The notes under the pieces: generated by a model
Database searches by the model: none
Seen by the model: only the letters and a program-made list of their open reading frames with translations
What the model was told of the DNA's origin: nothing
Part shown: positions 42,420 to 51,563 of the stretch, one piece after another
Numbering within the stretch: the first letter of the stretch is position 1
Layout of the letters: the number at the start of each line of letters is the position of its first letter
Made by a program: the position numbers and the translations under genes
Assembly (NCBI RefSeq): GCF_003820355.1
Contig: NZ_RPOK01000003.1
Location: forward strand, 165,686 to 229,685
Reading direction: 5' to 3'
Length of the DNA: 64,000 nt
DNA from: Paralteromonas sediminis
GTDB taxonomy: Bacteria; Pseudomonadota; Gammaproteobacteria; Enterobacterales; Alteromonadaceae

Positions 42420-43553
42420 ATGCAATATACATCTTTTAACCCACCAGCTAGAACCCTAATGGGGCCAGGCCCATCAGATATTTCGCCTCGTGTACTGCAA
42501 GCCCTGTCTCGACCTACAATAGGCCATTTGGACCCGCTCTTTGTGGCAATGATGGATGAAGTGAAATCATTGCTTCAATATGCGTTTCAAACTAGCAACC
42601 CTATTACGATGGCGGTCTCTGCCCCAGGTTCAGCGGGTATGGAAACTTGCTTTGTTAACTTGGTTGAGCCAGGCGATAAGGTCATTGTCTGCCGAAATGG
42701 TGTTTTTGGCTCTCGCATGCTGGAAAATGTTGAGCGTATAGGCGGTACCGCAATTGTGGTCGATTCTCCATGGGGACGGGCGGTCGATGTCAACAAAGTC
42801 GAGGATGCGCTAAAGGCCCATCCCGATGCCAGGTTTTTGGCTTTTGTACATGCAGAAACGTCTACGGGAGCACGTTCTGATGCACAATCTCTATGTCAAT
42901 TGGCACAGCAATATGATTGTCTTAGCATTGTTGATGCCGTCACATCCTTAGGGGGTATAGCATTAAATGTGGACGAATGGGGCATCGACGCTATTTATTC
43001 TGGTTCACAAAAGTGTTTGTCATGTACACCAGGACTATCGCCCATTAGCTTCAGTGAAAAGGCGGTACAAAAAATGAAGGCCCGCTCACATAAAGTTCAA
43101 AGCTGGTTTTTAGATCAAACGTTGGTTATGGACTATTGGAGTTCTTCAGAGAGTAATAAGGGCAAGCGAAGTTACCATCATACCGCTCCAGTCAATGCGC
43201 TCTATGCACTTCACGAATCACTCATTTTGTTGCATCAAGAAGGGCTTGCTGCATCTTGGCAACGCCATGCAGAAATGCACACCATTCTCAGGTCTGGTTT
43301 GGAAAAACTAGGTATCGAGTTCATCGTACCGGAACAGGACCGCCTTCCGCAGCTTAATGCTGTTCATATTCCCGAGGGCATTGATGACGCCAAGGTCCGC
43401 AATATTATGCTTAACGAATACAATATCGAGATTGGCGCAGGCTTAGGTGGTTTTGCAGGCAAAGCTTGGCGAATAGGCCTAATGGGCTATGGTGCACGTA
43501 AAGAAAACATTGCATTGTGCCTTGCAGCACTGAAGGACGCCTTGAAAAGATAA
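42420..43553 (+). CDS. Class V aminotransferase (alanine/serine-glyoxylate aminotransferase type)
   Basis: A 377-residue PLP enzyme: LMGPGPSDISPRVLQALSRPTIGHLDP, VSAPGSAGMETCFVNLVEPGDKV, VHAETSTGARSD and SIVDAVTSLGGIALNVDEWGIDAIYSGSQKCLSCTPGLSPI, with the PLP lysine at Lys198. It transfers the amino group of alanine or serine to glyoxylate. No ribosome-binding site of full strength is seen except GAGG in tgaggtagcaac. A hairpin follows the stop. Confidence 0.92.
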   Translation: MQYTSFNPPARTLMGPGPSDISPRVLQALSRPTIGHLDPLFVAMMDEVKSLLQYAFQTSNPITMAVSAPGSAGMETCFVNLVEPGDKVIVCRNGVFGSRMLENVERIGGTAIVVDSPWGRAVDVNKVEDALKAHPDARFLAFVHAETSTGARSDAQSLCQLAQQYDCLSIVDAVTSLGGIALNVDEWGIDAIYSGSQKCLSCTPGLSPISFSEKAVQKMKARSHKVQSWFLDQTLVMDYWSSSESNKGKRSYHHTAPVNALYALHESLILLHQEGLAASWQRHAEMHTILRSGLEKLGIEFIVPEQDRLPQLNAVHIPEGIDDAKVRNIMLNEYNIEIGAGLGGFAGKAWRIGLMGYGARKENIALCLAALKDALKR

Positions 43554-43584
43554 GGGCGTAGGGCTACTGTAGCAGGCCTTCAAA

Positions 43585-43608
43585 GGGTGTAAATATTAAT
43601 TTACACCC
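43585..43608 (+). terminator. Terminator-like hairpin after the aminotransferase gene
   Basis: GGGTGTAAAT and its exact reverse complement form a 10-bp stem with loop ATTA. The T-run afterwards is missing, so termination may be weak. Confidence 0.55.
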
Positions 43609-43995
43609 CCGTACAACAATTTACTTCATTATTTGAATTTTTTCCTATCTGTGTAATCAATTCGTCACACCGGACATTTTTTTATATAGAAGTAGACAAT
43701 ACTCTTGGCAGATGTGTACGAAACAACCATTTTTTAGAGCCTTTTTCCAAGTTTGACCGTCAAATTGAGTCGTTTCATCTCAAATGTGCTATTTCGATTT
43801 ACGATTTGTAACACAAATACACACTTTCCCGCATTTACAACTGTTCATTTTTTGACCTCTCAGTCGTACAAGGATTGTTTCCTTACCCCAATTAGTTTAA
43901 AAGAACAGTGCTGCTTGGTTCTATTCAAGAAAACATATACTAAGACTCCACAGTAGCTACCACTAAAATAATTAGCATAATCAAGGACTAAGTTA
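43609..43995. other. Long upstream region of the TonB-dependent receptor gene
   Basis: About 390 AT-rich bases with no convincing gene. Reading frames here are short and of unusual composition. It probably holds the promoter and leader of the highly expressed receptor; AAGGA lies eight bases before its ATG. Confidence 0.5.
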
Positions 43996-46900
43996 ATGAT
44001 TAGCAAAACTTTAATCGCTAAGGCGGTTCAAAGTGCACTACTATTGAGCGCATTTTCGATCAGTAGTTCCCTCAGTGCACAAGAAGAAAACACAAACGAA
44101 GTTGAGAAGGAAGAAGAAGTCGTAGAAAAGGTTGTCGTAACAGGTTCTCGTGTTGCTAAGGCCGAATTCTCTTCTGCTTCTCCAGTACAAGTAATTGATG
44201 GCGAGTTTGCTCGTGACCTAGGTTTGGTTGACGCGGCAGACTTATTGGCTCAAACAACGGTTGTTCAAGGTCAGCAATTTACCACGGGGTTATCTACCTC
44301 TGCTGGCTTGTTATCTGACAGCGGTCCGGGTTCTGCAACCGCTTCTTTGCGTGGTCTAGATCCAGGTCGTACGCTTGTTATGGTAAATGGTCGTCGTCTT
44401 GCACCAGCTGGTGTACGTGGCGCGCCAAGTGCTCCTGACCTTAACTTGGTTCCAGGTTCACTTATCCAACGTGTTGACGTTCTTCTAGACGGTGCGTCTT
44501 CAGTTTATGGTTCTGACGCGGTTGCCGGTGTTGTAAACTACGTACTAAGAACCGATTTCGACGGTCTTCAGTTAGACTTTTTCACTACCAGCCCTCAAAC
44601 AGTAAATGGCGGTGGACGTGACGTATTCTCAGCAACTTGGGGCATGAACACTGACCGTGGTTTCATGGGCTTTGCTTTAGAGCACAGCAGACGTGGCGGC
44701 TTCACAGAAAGAGACTTCGCCGACTTCTACAGCCCGTATGCGGGTAACTGCCGAAGTGCGGTAACACAAGGTGCAAGTGGCACTTTGTATGAATCATGTA
44801 CTGGTAGCTTCGGTGCGGGTGCAGTAAGTGGTGCGCCTCAAGGTTTCTTGGGCTTCGAGCCTGGCCGTGTTGAAGAAGGTCTACCACCAGGTTTCTTCCG
44901 TATTCCTGTAACTGCAGACCTACTATTGCCAGACAGTGCAAATGGTGCGGCGCTACTTCTTTTCCCTGAAGAGCTAAACGCACAAATGTTCCCTGACTTT
45001 GAACGTACTACTTTCTATTCCTATGGTGAGTACTCACCAGAAGGTTGGTATGGCGATGCAACGACTTACTTCGAAGCTTCTTGGGGTATTCGTGACACAT
45101 ACACCAACACATCAGGACAAGGTAACGTTCGTATTTCTGGCGATTACGCACTTGGCAACTTTGGCCAACAAGCAACGCTATACTTCAACAACCGTTTTGA
45201 AAACAGAACAGAAGTTGCTCAAACGCGTTTGACGGCTGGTGTTAAAGGTGATCTTCCTTTCCTTGAAGGGCTAGGTTCACTTTCACTATGGACCTATGAT
45301 GCGTATGCAAGCTACTCGCGCTCTAGTGGTCAAGACAAGGTTAAAGGTATTCCTTTCTTCCCTCGTTTACAGCAGACATTGGAAAATACGCGTATTGACG
45401 CTAACGGCAACGCAGTGTGTGACCCGCGTACCGTACCAGGTGTTGGCCAAACCGTTAACTGTCGTCCGCTTAACTTCTTCGATCCGACCTTTATTCTTAC
45501 TGGCCGTTTCCCTGATCAAGCAGACAACGACTACTTGTTCCCGAACCGTATGACCAACACTATTGTTGAACAATCTTTGTTCAATGCGTTCGTTGCTGGT
45601 GAAATCTTTGAGTTGCCTTCAGGTTCGCCTGCTAGCTTAGTGTTGGGTGTGGAATATCGTAAAGATGAAATCCGTACTGATACTGACGCCGGTGCATCTG
45701 CAGGTGATTTCCAAGGCTTCTTTGGTGACCCAGGTTCAAACGGTGACCGTACATTGAAAGAGGCTTTCGTAGAGCTTGACTTACCTATCCTAGGCGATAT
45801 GGACTTCATCAGTGACTTGTCATTCAACTTGGCAGCACGTTACACAGAAGAAGAAAACTTCGGTGAAGAAACTACGTACCGTATTCAGGGTCAGTACGCA
45901 CCTGTTGAGTACTTCCGTATTCGTAGTTCAATCGGTACATCGTTCCGTGCACCTAACCTAGGTGAGCAGTTCGGCGGACAGGTTACTGGTTTTGAAGATC
46001 CAAGTGATCCGTGTCGTGTGCCTGGAATCGCAGTACCGTTTGTCGACCACGACAACGATCCGAACACGCCAGAGATTCGTCTGTACAATCCAGACCTAGA
46101 CCCACGTGAACAGGTTGTGCTTGACAATTGTCGCAACGGTGGCGGCCCATACGGTCTAGCAGCTACCGATCCTGAAGCATTGGGTACTCGAGGCTTGGGA
46201 ACACAGAACCCAATCTTCTTCGGTGCACCTACGCAAGTTGCGTCAGGCTCTAACCCTGACCTACAGGCAGAAACCTCTGAGTCTAAAACCTTCGGTATTG
46301 TTTTCGAGCAGCCTTGGTTAGAAAGCATCGACTTCAACTTCTCAACCACCTATTTCGAAATCGAAATCGAAAACGAAGTTGACCAGTTGGGTGCAGACAC
46401 TATCGTTGGTCGCTGCTACAACTCAGTTGGACTAAGTGATGAAGTATGTCAGTACATTGTTCGTGACCCACGTATTGCGGGTGACGCGACGTCTGGTGAA
46501 ATTAGCTTCGTTGAAGCACTTCAGTTGAACCTTGGTAAGCAAATTGTTGAAGGTATCGACTTTAACATCGACTTCAGCACAGAGTTTAATGCGTTTGACC
46601 TAGAAGACAGTGTTGAGTACGGCTTAATTGTTCGTGCTACTAAGATGCTAACAGACGAAGAAGAAGAAATTCGTATTGCTGAAACCTTTATCGACAATGA
46701 CATGATGGAGTTTGGTAACCCAGAATGGCGTGTTAGCTTGACTAACATCTTCAGTCTTGGTGACTTTAACTTCGTATGGCAGTCGCGCTACATCAGCCGC
46801 ATGATTGAAGACAATGATGATCCAGAAGATGCACAAACATCATTCTTCAACCCATGTCGTCAAGCGAATGACTTCACTGATGAAGTAGCTTGTTTGTCTT

Positions 46901-47100
46901 ACGACAACCTAGACCCTTACTGGGTGCACGACGCGTCACTAACATGGAGCAGAGACGAAATGACTGTTCGTGTTGGTATTAACAACGTGTTTGATGAAGC
47001 GCCTCCGTACACCAACAACAATGCGCTTAGCAGCATTGGTGGTATTGGTTACGACCTAGGTGGCAGAACTGTGTTTGGTAACATCACAGTAGGCTTCTAA
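43996..47100 (+). CDS. TonB-dependent receptor, large
   Basis: A 1034-residue outer-membrane receptor. Signal peptide ends ...SSLSAQ; the plug domain follows (VVVTGSRVAKAEFSSASPVQVIDGEFARDLGLVDAADLL, GRTLVMVNGRRLAP, IQRVDVLLDGASSVYGSDAVAGVVNYVLR), then the barrel with IRSSIGTSFRAPNLGEQFGG, and the end has the terminal strand VFGNITVGF with a final aromatic residue. It belongs to the large receptor group of Alteromonas and relatives that take up peptides or oligosaccharides. Codons look biased to preferred ones (many CGT, GGT), which suggests strong expression. An S9 peptidase gene follows in the same direction beyond a terminator. Confidence 0.93.
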   Translation: MISKTLIAKAVQSALLLSAFSISSSLSAQEENTNEVEKEEEVVEKVVVTGSRVAKAEFSSASPVQVIDGEFARDLGLVDAADLLAQTTVVQGQQFTTGLSTSAGLLSDSGPGSATASLRGLDPGRTLVMVNGRRLAPAGVRGAPSAPDLNLVPGSLIQRVDVLLDGASSVYGSDAVAGVVNYVLRTDFDGLQLDFFTTSPQTVNGGGRDVFSATWGMNTDRGFMGFALEHSRRGGFTERDFADFYSPYAGNCRSAVTQGASGTLYESCTGSFGAGAVSGAPQGFLGFEPGRVEEGLPPGFFRIPVTADLLLPDSANGAALLLFPEELNAQMFPDFERTTFYSYGEYSPEGWYGDATTYFEASWGIRDTYTNTSGQGNVRISGDYALGNFGQQATLYFNNRFENRTEVAQTRLTAGVKGDLPFLEGLGSLSLWTYDAYASYSRSSGQDKVKGIPFFPRLQQTLENTRIDANGNAVCDPRTVPGVGQTVNCRPLNFFDPTFILTGRFPDQADNDYLFPNRMTNTIVEQSLFNAFVAGEIFELPSGSPASLVLGVEYRKDEIRTDTDAGASAGDFQGFFGDPGSNGDRTLKEAFVELDLPILGDMDFISDLSFNLAARYTEEENFGEETTYRIQGQYAPVEYFRIRSSIGTSFRAPNLGEQFGGQVTGFEDPSDPCRVPGIAVPFVDHDNDPNTPEIRLYNPDLDPREQVVLDNCRNGGGPYGLAATDPEALGTRGLGTQNPIFFGAPTQVASGSNPDLQAETSESKTFGIVFEQPWLESIDFNFSTTYFEIEIENEVDQLGADTIVGRCYNSVGLSDEVCQYIVRDPRIAGDATSGEISFVEALQLNLGKQIVEGIDFNIDFSTEFNAFDLEDSVEYGLIVRATKMLTDEEEEIRIAETFIDNDMMEFGNPEWRVSLTNIFSLGDFNFVWQSRYISRMIEDNDDPEDAQTSFFNPCRQANDFTDEVACLSYDNLDPYWVHDASLTWSRDEMTVRVGINNVFDEAPPYTNNNALSSIGGIGYDLGGRTVFGNITVGF

Positions 47101-47151
47101 GGAGCCGTTTTGCAAGCGCGCCTCTTACGGGGGCGCGTACACTGATTGAAC

Positions 47152-47186
47152 AAAAGGCCTCGCGTATTAATGTGGGCCTTTTTTTT
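47152..47186 (+). terminator. Rho-independent terminator of the TonB-dependent receptor gene
   Basis: AAAGGCC and GGCCTTT pair around a loop, followed by a run of eight T. A second GC-rich inverted repeat (GCGCGCC / GGCGCG, about 47115-47138) stands between the stop and this terminator. Confidence 0.85.
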
Positions 47187-47287
47187 ATCGCCCTATTGCA
47201 GTATTTAAGTCCCAAGCTTATTTAACAAGGAAGGCTTTAATCGTTAATGCGGCGCAATTTAACATTAAGCAAAAAACAGAGGTTTAA

Positions 47288-49228
47288 ATGCAGATTTTAA
47301 AAACACTGTTCACGGTAGCGCTTATTAGCAGCGTGCCGTTTTTCTCTCAGGCCAAGCCTGAGCCCGTGCCCGTTGAAGCCTGGGCAGACACTATGCAGGT
47401 ACGCGATCTGGATATGTCTCCAGATGCTGAGCGTATGGCCATGCTGATGCGTCGTGAACGCGGCGGACTACCCGAGCTTTTTATATTTGAAACCAGCGAT
47501 ATCAGAGGCACATTGCAAGCTATCCAGCCTGAAGGTTTAGTACCTCAGAGCTTGCGATGGGCAAACGATACGTTCTTAATTGTTAACTTCTACTTTCAAA
47601 CCGAGAATGGCGGGCGCCCTGTATACCTCAGCAGAACGGCGTCTTACAATGTGAAAACCAAAGAATGGACGTCATTGATTCGCACTACGAATCGCACCAG
47701 TATTCGTGATACAGGCGGTAATATCATGGCCCGACTGGGAATTGGTAGGGTGGTGAATATTCTTGCCGACGATCCTGACCACGTGTTGGTTGCTCATAAT
47801 GAAGAGCGTGGCAGCCCTGCCAACTATTATAAAGTAAATTTGGAAGATGGAACGCGTAGTCTGGTATTAAAAGGCAACGACCGTTTCAGTAGCTATATTT
47901 GGGATCGTTCAGGTAATGCTCGCGGCGCACAAGAGTATGACGCCAGTAATGTGGATATTGTTTCGCTTGCTCGTGTGTCAGCGGAAGATGAATGGAAAGA
48001 AGTTGGCAGATTACGTGCAACCGCTCGTGATGATTTTGCCGTACTGGGCTTCTTTGATCCTGACAAGCCACATTTAGCGACCATTCGTTCCAACGAGAAC
48101 GGAAGCAACTACACAGGTATATACACAGTAGATATTCGCAACGGTAAACGCGAATTAATCTTCAAAACCGAAGGCTTTGATGCATTAAGCGTGATACGTT
48201 CTCCCAGACTGGCAGACGGTACAAAAGTGGTAGGCTATACCTATGCTGACAAAAAAGGTACACAGCAATATTTTATTGATGAGACCTATGGCCCACTGCA
48301 CCGCGGATTACAGCAGGCATTCCCTGATCGTATTGTAAGAATAGAACGTGTATCAGAAGATGGAAAAACCTCTCTGATTTATACCACTGGTCCGCAAGAT
48401 CCAGGCAGTTGGTTCTTGTTGAAAGACGGTAAAGTTGCCCCTGTAATTACGGCATCTACCGAAATCAAAGCGAAATCGTTATCACCTGTAGAAGTGATCA
48501 CGTACAAAGCAAGAGACGGCTTAGAAGTATCCGGATACGTTACCTTGCCAAACAATATGAAAGGACCATTTCCCACCATCGCTATGCCCCATGGTGGCCC
48601 TTGGGTTCGCGATGAATATGGTTACGACCGCTGGGCGCAAATGCTTGCTAACCGCGGTTATGCCGTATTCCAGCCTAACTACCGTGGCTCGACAGAATTG
48701 GGTAAATCATTCTGGATGGCTGGTGATAAAAAGTGGGGCCATGAAATGCAGGATGACATTGAAGATGGCATGAATGCATTGGTAGAACGTGGCATTGCTG
48801 ACAAAGACAAACTTGCTATATTCGGATGGAGTTATGGTGGTTACGCCGCTTATGTGGCCGCGACTCGTGCTAATGACATGTTTAACTGTATCGTCTCTGG
48901 TGCGGGCGTTTCTGACCTAACACGCATTCGTGGTGGCCTTTCAGGAAGCAGCTTCCTGCGTTTATTCCAAAAGCCAACTATTGATGGTGTATCTCCGGTA
49001 GACTTCACAGACAAAGTGAACAAACCCATGCTCATCGTACACGGTGACTTTGATACAACCGTTCCGGTAGAGCACAGCAGACGCTTTGTAGAGGGGCTTG
49101 AAAAAGCAGGCAAAGATTACCAGTATATTGAAATTCCTGATATGGGTCACAGCCCATTGATGTTTGAACAAAATATGCAGTGGTTCCCACAACTCTTTGA
49201 GTTCTTTGATACTAAGTGTGGTTTTTAG
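47288..49228 (+). CDS. S9 family prolyl oligopeptidase, exported
   Basis: A 646-residue serine peptidase with a signal peptide (ending FFSQAKP). The N-terminal part is a seven-bladed propeller-like region (LDMSPDAERMAMLMRRERGG, LRWANDTFLIVNF and so on); the C-terminal alpha/beta hydrolase domain has TIAMPHGGPWVRDEYGYDRWAQMLANRGYAVFQPNYRGS, then the nucleophile Ser515 in FGWSYGGYAAY, VHGDFDTTVPVEHS (Asp) and DMGHSP (His). It likely degrades oligopeptides in the periplasm or outside, perhaps feeding from the receptor encoded upstream. Confidence 0.94.
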   Translation: MQILKTLFTVALISSVPFFSQAKPEPVPVEAWADTMQVRDLDMSPDAERMAMLMRRERGGLPELFIFETSDIRGTLQAIQPEGLVPQSLRWANDTFLIVNFYFQTENGGRPVYLSRTASYNVKTKEWTSLIRTTNRTSIRDTGGNIMARLGIGRVVNILADDPDHVLVAHNEERGSPANYYKVNLEDGTRSLVLKGNDRFSSYIWDRSGNARGAQEYDASNVDIVSLARVSAEDEWKEVGRLRATARDDFAVLGFFDPDKPHLATIRSNENGSNYTGIYTVDIRNGKRELIFKTEGFDALSVIRSPRLADGTKVVGYTYADKKGTQQYFIDETYGPLHRGLQQAFPDRIVRIERVSEDGKTSLIYTTGPQDPGSWFLLKDGKVAPVITASTEIKAKSLSPVEVITYKARDGLEVSGYVTLPNNMKGPFPTIAMPHGGPWVRDEYGYDRWAQMLANRGYAVFQPNYRGSTELGKSFWMAGDKKWGHEMQDDIEDGMNALVERGIADKDKLAIFGWSYGGYAAYVAATRANDMFNCIVSGAGVSDLTRIRGGLSGSSFLRLFQKPTIDGVSPVDFTDKVNKPMLIVHGDFDTTVPVEHSRRFVEGLEKAGKDYQYIEIPDMGHSPLMFEQNMQWFPQLFEFFDTKCGF

Positions 49229-49263
49229 TAAATATTAACAACACTATCCGATTAAGAAAGCTA

Positions 49264-49289
49264 CCCCCTCTCGCATGAGGGGGTTTTTA
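49264..49289 (+). terminator. Terminator between S9 peptidase gene and broken MCP gene
   Basis: CCCCCTC / GAGGGGG with a 6-base loop and five T. The best match is to the end of the plus-strand peptidase transcript. Confidence 0.88.
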
Positions 49290-49291
49290 TA

Positions 49292-50502
49292 TCAAACGTT
49301 AAAGCGTCCAATATTTCCAAATAGTCCTTTTGCCGTCTTTTCTACTGAAGACATTACTGATGTAGAACCATTGATCGTTTGCGTGGCTTGTTGACTTAAA
49401 CTGTGCAAGGAGGACATATTATTATTAATTTCATCAGTCACTTCACTTTGCTCTTCTGTAGCAGTGGCAATCTGATAGATACGCTCATTGGCCAAATCCA
49501 CTGAGCGGCTAACCGAATCTAACGTTTCTTTTAGCTGGTTGGATAAATCCACAACCTGGACCACTTCTTCATTGCCGGTTTTTATAGCAGTGACAGCTTC
49601 ACCAACTCTGTTCCCAAGGCCACTCAACATGCGATTGATATCTTCTGTGGATTGCTGAGTACGGCTGGCAAGCGTTCTTACCTCATCAGCGACTACAGCA
49701 AAGCCACGTCCTTGTTCACCCGCTCTGGCCGCCTCTATTGCCGCATTGAGTGCCAATAAATTTGTTTGATCTGCGATATCCCGAATCACATCGAGCACTG
49801 TAATAATGCTTTTGGACTCATTAGCCAGTTCAGCTATCACGCCGGAGGCATGGCTCATCACGTTAGACAGTGATTCAATCGTTTGAACCGACCGGACCAC
49901 CGACTGGGTTGATTTTTCGCTTTCTTCTTTAGTATGACGCGTTTCAGTGAGAGCATCTTGTGAATTACGAGCCACCTCGCGAACAGCATGGGTCAATTCA
50001 GTGATCGCTGTAGCAATCTGGTCGAGGTTTACATTCTGCTCATTAACGATGTTGATATTTCGTGAAGAAGATTCATTGAGTTGGGTAACTGCACTATTTA
50101 AGTCGGTAGAGTCAGATTTAATGGCAATGATGAGTTGCTGTAAATTATCCATTAACCGATTAAATACGTTAGCTAATTCTGCTATTTCATCCTTGCCATT
50201 AGCATCTAAACGGCTCTTAAGGTCACCTTCACCGTCACTAATATTACGCATGACGTCGATGAGTTCATTTCACTGGCAATGACAAAGCTCTGACTGGCTG
50301 TTAACGCTTGGTATAAGTCTCGGTCTGCATTCAACGATAAATCGATGCCACTCACGAATATTTCAGACAATTGACTCGCTTCATCAGACAGCCGCTGACT
50401 ACTGCTGATACTGAGCACGCTAATTATAATGACCATCAAGGTAATGATGACCAATGGAATAGCAAACTTTCCGCGTATAGATAACTGGCTTAAGCTAATC
50501 AT
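49292..50502 (-). pseudogene. Methyl-accepting chemotaxis protein gene, broken by deletion and frameshift
   Basis: The 5' piece (from 50502, MISLSQLSIRGKFAIPLVII, first membrane segment and start of the sensor domain) can be read to about residue 78. The 3' piece, in another frame, starts inside HAMP (NELIDVMRNISDGEGDLKSRL) and continues to the complete signalling domain with IRDIADQTNLLALNAAIEAARAGEQGRGFAVVADEVRTLA. Between them (junction near 50266) most of the ligand domain, the second membrane segment and the first HAMP helix are missing, so about 200 codons seem lost and the frame is shifted. A product of either half could not signal normally. The 3' piece alone is still open from an internal start. 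Confidence 0.88.
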
Positions 50503-50671
50503 AGACCCACTAATTCGTGTTTTGGTATCTACAAGGAATAGCCTATTTGTTCACAAAATCAATAAAACGGAAAAGACGCACCGCGCCAAGACGCATTCAC
50601 CGACCAATCAATAGTAATTTGGTGATGAATACGCCATTGAATAGCGGGTTTTATCAACGTAGCAATTTGCG

Positions 50672-51262
50672 TTATTTAATTCGTCTGACGCGGTATGAGC
50701 GGCCTGAATTTTCAAAGGAAATTACTGGATTACCCGTCATTTTCCGGCGGAATTCGGCAACGGCGGGTAGCGAACGAGGTTTTCTTACTTTTACCAATTG
50801 GGTCTGTTCCCACACAGCCCCATCTTCAGTGTAAAACCTGTGCCTACCAAGGTTATTACTGGTGATACGTACAATGGTCGCTGTAAAGTCATCAGAATCC
50901 TGCTTTCGCTCTTCTTCAGTGTGACGAGGCCCTGATGCCCAAGTGGGTAAGGTTTCTTCCTCGATTGACTCAGCCTTTTTCTTAACATCAGGCTTCGCAG
51001 CAACTGTTTCAGTTCTTGCTGGCGCGGGCTTCACAGGCGTGGTGGGTTTTACTGGCGTTTCAGCAGGCTTGGCGACCATCTCAGGAGCCAAAAGCGCGGA
51101 GAGTCTTTTACTGGCTGCATCAAAACAGGCTAATCGGGCATCTGCATCGCTGATGTTGCTGCAGTTAACGGCTTTTTTTGCGGCTTCAGCCAGTGAGTCA
51201 GAAGCAACAGCGGTAGAAGAAAAAAGTATTCCGCCAACAAGTAACGGAAGTATGATCTGCAT
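50672..51262 (-). CDS. Exported protein of unknown function with a proline/lysine linker
   Basis: A 196-residue protein with a signal peptide (MQIILPLLVGGILFSSTAVA); the ATG at 51262 is chosen because AAGGA lies seven bases upstream. Residues 25-55 have the CxxxxDxxxRLxCFD pattern (CSNISDADARLACFDAASKRLSAL), common in small exported proteins of marine gammaproteobacteria and in T6SS-associated VasI-like proteins. A proline/alanine/lysine-rich linker (residues 60-105) and a beta-rich C-terminus (FTATIVRITSNNLGRHRFYTEDGAVWEQ) follow, reminiscent of a small OB-like fold. No function known. Confidence 0.65.
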   Translation of the reverse strand: MQIILPLLVGGILFSSTAVASDSLAEAAKKAVNCSNISDADARLACFDAASKRLSALLAPEMVAKPAETPVKPTTPVKPAPARTETVAAKPDVKKKAESIEEETLPTWASGPRHTEEERKQDSDDFTATIVRITSNNLGRHRFYTEDGAVWEQTQLVKVRKPRSLPAVAEFRRKMTGNPVISFENSGRSYRVRRIK

Positions 51263-51563
51263 GATAATTCCTTGCACTGATACAGTGGGTAATAGTTAGG
51301 GCCTGATTAGGCAGCCTAAAACAGCTTGGTTCATAGTACGTTTTTTCTATTTTCACATCAACAGAATGTCCCCCATGAAAGGGGCTTACCAACACACTCG
51401 GCTAACGCCTACGTAATGCGTCTAGATGGATATTATCTACGATAAGTACTATTGACTACACAACAAACAAAAGTGTGGTGATGCCACTGTGATTGCGATA
51501 TCGTTGTTTATGTAAGCGAGTTGTCAATGCGTAATCTCGCACGTAGTAACTGTTGAAGCACCT

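Noticed and set aside
43753-43956. 67-codon frame upstream of the TonB receptor
   Set aside because: Rich in Cys, Phe and Thr with no order, no ribosome-binding site, in an AT-rich leader; probably chance.
49292-50251. Cytoplasmic chemoreceptor without membrane part
   Set aside because: It begins in the middle of a HAMP domain and a matching MCP N-terminus lies directly upstream in another frame.
51278-51563. c-di-GMP (GEMM) riboswitch before the PilZ gene
   Set aside because: The conserved GEMM core (CAGGGCAAACC and GAAA-containing stem) was not found.
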